Below, piece by piece: positions 22,202-25,046 of a stretch of DNA of 25,046 nucleotides; the first letter of the stretch is position 1, and every line of letters begins with the position of its first letter. The translations under genes were made by a program, and so were the position numbers. A model generated the notes under the pieces. The model saw only the letters and a list, made by a program, of their open reading frames with translations. It was not told where the DNA came from and did no database searches. The DNA is from Robiginitomaculum sp. (lineage in GTDB: Bacteria > Pseudomonadota > Alphaproteobacteria > Caulobacterales > Maricaulaceae), in the NCBI GenBank assembly GCA_021647375.1, contig JAKIUV010000040.1:1-25046 (forward strand), written 5' to 3'.

Positions 22202-24655
22202 TTAAGCACTCAAAACGGCATCGGCTTGTAGACCGCCCACCCATTTTTCAAGGGCGGCCAAAAGGTCGTCTTGTTTGACGGGTTTGGTCAGATAATCATT
22301 CATGTTGGAATCTAGGCATTTTTCGCGGTCATGTTTGAGCGCATGACCTGTCAAAGCTATAATTGGAATGAGCGTCATTCCGGCTTTGATTTGGTGTGCA
22401 TGGATTAATTCTGCAGCCTCATAACCGTCCATAATCGGCATGGAAATATCCATTAGAACGGCTTTGAAAGCGTCTGGCTCTTGTTTGAATATGTCCACAG
22501 CTTCGCGGCCATTATTGGCAAATGTCGGTACAAATTGCGAATCTTGTAACATAAGCCGCACCACATCCTGATTGAGCAGAAAATCTTCTGCGACCAAGAT
22601 TTTGACTTTATCATTCATCAAGGACTGCGCCGTAGATCGTGTCCCCGCCGAAGGGATCGCAGCAACAGGCTTGGGGTTGTTTTGCGCGGCGGAGACAATC
22701 TTGACCAGATTGTCATAAAGCTGCCCTTCGCGCACCGGCTTAACCAAGTGTGCTTTAATGCCAATCGACTGTAGTTCTTTACTGGAAACTGGCTGGTCGC
22801 AAGACGACAACATAATGATCGGAATACCGCTGGTTTGAGGGTTGGTGTTAAGAAGGGCAGACAAGTCCTTGCCGTTCATCCCTGGCATAAGATAGTCCAT
22901 GACAATGATGTCAAAGGGATGACCTTTGGCTTCTTCTTGTTTGATATAAACAAGTGCTTCTACGGCATCTTGCACGGCGGCGGGCTTCATATCCCAAGCC
23001 TTCAACCGCTCCATCAATATGGTTCTGTTAATGGCAATATCATCAATGATAAGCGCACGTAGGCCTTTCAGGCTGGTTGTATCCCGCTTGGTTCTATCAG
23101 CCGTCGTATCGATCGGAACCGGTATATTGAATTTAAACTTCGAGCCTTTACCCAGTACAGAGCTTACCGTCATATCGCCGCCCATAAGTTCGACAATACA
23201 TTTGGAAATGCTTAGCCCCAAACCTGTGCCGCCGTAAACTCTGGTAGTGCTGTTATCGGCCTGGGTAAATTTTTCAAAAATATTCGCCAACTTTTCCGGC
23301 TCTATACCAATGCCGGTATCCACGATTTCTACCATCAGTTCTGCACGACTTTCTGTGAAGTTTTTAACTTTGACATTGATCAGAACATGACCTGTTTCGG
23401 TAAATTTAACGGCATTACCCACCATATTGGTGATGATTTGGCGCATGCGGCCTGCATCGCCAACAAAGAAATTTTCCATATAAGGCGGATAATTGATGAT
23501 CAATTCCAAGCCTTTGTCCTGTGCTTTTGTGGACAAAAGCGAGGTGACATCCGCCAGCACATCGCGCAGATCAAATTCCACCGGATCCAGTTCAAACGCA
23601 CCGGCTTCGATTTTTGAGAAGTCCAGAATGTCATTGATGATTGTGAGAAGTGCATTGGAAGAACGGGTGATAACATCAACAAATTCGCGCTGGCGTTCAT
23701 CAATATCCGACTCGGCGAGTAGTTCCGCCATACCCAGAACACCGTTCATAGGCGTGCGGATTTCGTGGCTCATATTGGCGAGGAATTCGGACTTGGCAAT
23801 GCTGGCCGCGACCGCTTCGTCTTTGGCTTTTTCAAGCTCTTTCGCCTGCACAGTTTCTTTGGTAATGTCCTTTACAAAAGCGCGCAAGCGGATCAATTTC
23901 CCATTTGTATCGCGCTCAGAATTACCAGTTGTGTGAAACCACTTCGTCCCTGTTTTGTTACGACCTACAAAGTTTATGGTATCATCATTGTTTTGCATTT
24001 TCATGAGTGCAGTTTTGTAACCATCACGGTCATCTTGATGCACCATGGAATATATACCCTTGGTTCGCAAATCGTTTAGTTCGCCCTTGGACAAGATAGA
24101 CTTTAGGGAAGTACTGATTTCAAGTTTCTTGGTACGAAAATCATATATCCAATAACCTGACTGCCCAAGCTCTAGGGCTTTTTGTAGCATTTCTTCTTTT
24201 TGCAACAACTGGGTCACATCGTGGTTGATAGAAATTGTATATCCATTTTTAGTCTGCTTGCGCACCAGCCGCTGCACTGTTCCGTCCAAGAAAGGCGTTA
24301 AATCTTTTGAAGTTTCCGTACCTGCCTTAAAAACTTTGCGCAACTCTTCGGGGGATAATTTATGTCGGTTCATTACCTTTTCGTCGATAACACCTTTATC
24401 GACGATCATTTTGTGGACTTTACTGAGGGGGTCACCAATTTGGAACTCATCCTCTGTCAGTTGCAGAGTATCGGCGGCGGATCGATTGATATATAAGTAA
24501 TTCAGATCTTTGTCTAAAACGCTAATGCCAAGATCTAATGCTTGATCCAAGATTTGGAACAGCTCAACCTCCATACCCGGATGCATTCGAAAGCCATCAA
24601 TTTCTTGGCCTATAAATTCATCAACTTCCATTATTTCCTCGTCATGCCTACCCAT
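22202..24655 (-). CDS. Cytoplasmic hybrid sensor histidine kinase with two receiver domains
   Basis: This 817-aa protein has no membrane helices. Order: PAS-like domain (about 30-150), second PAS domain (about 158-265, ending RLRAFVKDITKE), coiled linker, HisKA with H-box NMSHEIRTPMNG (phosphorylated H297), HATPase with N-box ITNMVGNAVKFTE (408-420), G1 DTGIG (446-450) and GGTGLGLS (475-482), receiver 1 (about 533-655, D587 in VMDYLMPG) and receiver 2 (about 685-805, D736 in LMDISMPIMDG). There is no Hpt domain, so a separate phosphotransfer partner is expected. ATG 24655 (GGGGA 8 nt upstream) or ATG 24631 (GAGGA about 4 nt upstream) may be the start. The signal is unknown; partner genes are not adjacent. 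Confidence 0.93.
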   Translation of the reverse strand: MGRHDEEIMEVDEFIGQEIDGFRMHPGMEVELFQILDQALDLGISVLDKDLNYLYINRSAADTLQLTEDEFQIGDPLSKVHKMIVDKGVIDEKVMNRHKLSPEELRKVFKAGTETSKDLTPFLDGTVQRLVRKQTKNGYTISINHDVTQLLQKEEMLQKALELGQSGYWIYDFRTKKLEISTSLKSILSKGELNDLRTKGIYSMVHQDDRDGYKTALMKMQNNDDTINFVGRNKTGTKWFHTTGNSERDTNGKLIRLRAFVKDITKETVQAKELEKAKDEAVAASIAKSEFLANMSHEIRTPMNGVLGMAELLAESDIDERQREFVDVITRSSNALLTIINDILDFSKIEAGAFELDPVEFDLRDVLADVTSLLSTKAQDKGLELIINYPPYMENFFVGDAGRMRQIITNMVGNAVKFTETGHVLINVKVKNFTESRAELMVEIVDTGIGIEPEKLANIFEKFTQADNSTTRVYGGTGLGLSISKCIVELMGGDMTVSSVLGKGSKFKFNIPVPIDTTADRTKRDTTSLKGLRALIIDDIAINRTILMERLKAWDMKPAAVQDAVEALVYIKQEEAKGHPFDIIVMDYLMPGMNGKDLSALLNTNPQTSGIPIIMLSSCDQPVSSKELQSIGIKAHLVKPVREGQLYDNLVKIVSAAQNNPKPVAAIPSAGTRSTAQSLMNDKVKILVAEDFLLNQDVVRLMLQDSQFVPTFANNGREAVDIFKQEPDAFKAVLMDISMPIMDGYEAAELIHAHQIKAGMTLIPIIALTGHALKHDREKCLDSNMNDYLTKPVKQDDLLAALEKWVGGLQADAVLSA

Positions 24656-24748
24656 GAGTAATTCCCCGATATTATCCTACACATTTTTATTAGAACCTTA
24701 GATACAGGAAAAACATTAATATAAGTTTGTGTTTGCTAGCAATTAGAC

Positions 24749-24784
24749 AAAAAAAAGCCGGATTTTCAGGGGAGAAAATCCGGC
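24749..24784 (-). terminator. Rho-independent terminator (minus strand)
   Basis: GCCGGATTTTC (24757-24767) pairs perfectly with GAAAATCCGGC (24774-24784) around a 6-nt loop. On the minus strand it is followed by eight T residues (the A-tract at 24749-24756). It ends transcription of the LysR-type gene or of the candidate small RNA just upstream of the kinase gene. Confidence 0.92.
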
Positions 24785-24866
24785 CAAGTCTTCGCAATAC
24801 TATTCGGGGAGGAACTGTACGCGGTTGGTCGAAAGAGATGCAGGGGATGCATCAATCCTTCGATAC
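24749..24866 (-). ncRNA. Candidate small RNA with C-rich loops and intrinsic terminator
   Basis: Reading the minus strand, a possible -10 TATACT (24874-24869) is followed by a strong hairpin at 24867-24827 (TCGAAGGA/TCTTTCGA and GATGCA/TGCATC stems, loop TCCCC). A single-stranded part with CCTCCCC follows, and then the terminator hairpin whose loop reads TCCCCT, and an 8-T tract. Three exposed C-rich segments could pair with purine-rich ribosome binding sites. A good -35 is not seen. It could instead be a structured 3' UTR of the LysR-type gene, whose stop is 71 nt upstream. Confidence 0.45.
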
Positions 24867-24937
24867 CCAGTATATAGGACTTATTTTCAGTAATGTGCAG
24901 TGCCAAATTGTCACACCTGTTATGCGCAAATGCATAG

Positions 24938-25046
24938 CTAGGCGGGGCGCTTCCATTTTTTTGCCGCGTCGAGCAAAATCTCGCGAAACACCCTTACCCG
25001 CGTAGAACCGCGTAACTCTGTTGGATATACAAAATAAATATCGAAA
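24938..25046 (-). CDS. LysR-type transcriptional regulator, C-terminal end only
   Basis: Thirty-six codons are visible, entering from the right edge and ending at TAG 24938-24940. The peptide includes DIYFVYPTELRGSTRVRVF and ends KKWKRPA. VYPxxLRxSxRVRxFxxxL is the usual end of the substrate-binding domain in LysR-type regulators. The DNA-binding part lies outside the window, so its target and ligand are unknown. The fragment is short, but the pattern is characteristic. An overlapping frame on the same strand is also open to the edge but has no recognisable pattern. Confidence 0.72.
   Translation of the reverse strand, partial: FDIYFVYPTELRGSTRVRVFREILLDAAKKWKRPA

Noticed and set aside
24727..25005. 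92-codon plus-strand frame over the terminator and LysR end
   Set aside because: It runs through the minus-strand terminator and antisense to the LysR-type C-terminus; no family pattern or good start.

Overview
The window looks like chromosomal DNA of a marine-type alphaproteobacterium, possibly near the Hyphomonadaceae/Maricaulales (inference). The basis is the coupled dnaB-alr pair, an SDHAF4-like DUF1674 gene, an iron-control-element palindrome of the alphaproteobacterial Irr type in front of dps, and a TonB-receptor/FecIR lifestyle. Gene density is high. No tRNA, rRNA, transposase or CRISPR array is visible.

Layout. 1-370 (-): a VOC-family enzyme cut by the window edge. It is divergent from dnaB-alr (520-3128, +), and the gap holds an 11-bp palindrome and two DnaA-box-like 9-mers. 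3234-7402 (+): a TadG-like vWA protein, a DUF533/TerB-like protein, a Kazal-domain lipoprotein, a CoxE-like vWA protein and a 2OG-Fe(II) oxygenase overlapping it by 4 nt. 7583-9640 (-): two diverged paralogous secreted Pro/Val/Cys-rich proteins, then SDHAF4 (9784-9987, -). 10309-14575 (+): an ECF sigma factor, a possible 42-aa ORF, FecR and a TonB transducer with an STN domain, followed by a small exported protein with an acidic tail and a small lipoprotein.

15682-18828 (-): a redox/flavinylation cluster reading TlpA-like thioredoxin, DUF4266 lipoprotein, DUF3570 outer-membrane barrel, ApbE flavin transferase. The first three overlap. The DUF3570 protein carries DILTGAS, which fits the ApbE target pattern Dxx[ST]GA[ST], so it may be the substrate of the neighbouring ApbE. 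This is the most interesting protein-level hypothesis here. It sits tail to tail with the FecIR/TonB operon.

18829-25046: a non-coding stretch with a two-armed palindromic REP/MITE-like element (19088-19311), an unrecognised basic protein, a class I aspartate-type aminotransferase, Dps under a probable Irr box with a duplicated 3' end, and a large cytoplasmic hybrid histidine kinase (-). At the right edge is the 3' end of a LysR-type regulator (-). Between it and the kinase lies a strongly structured element with a textbook minus-strand terminator and three C-rich unpaired segments, a good candidate for a small RNA.
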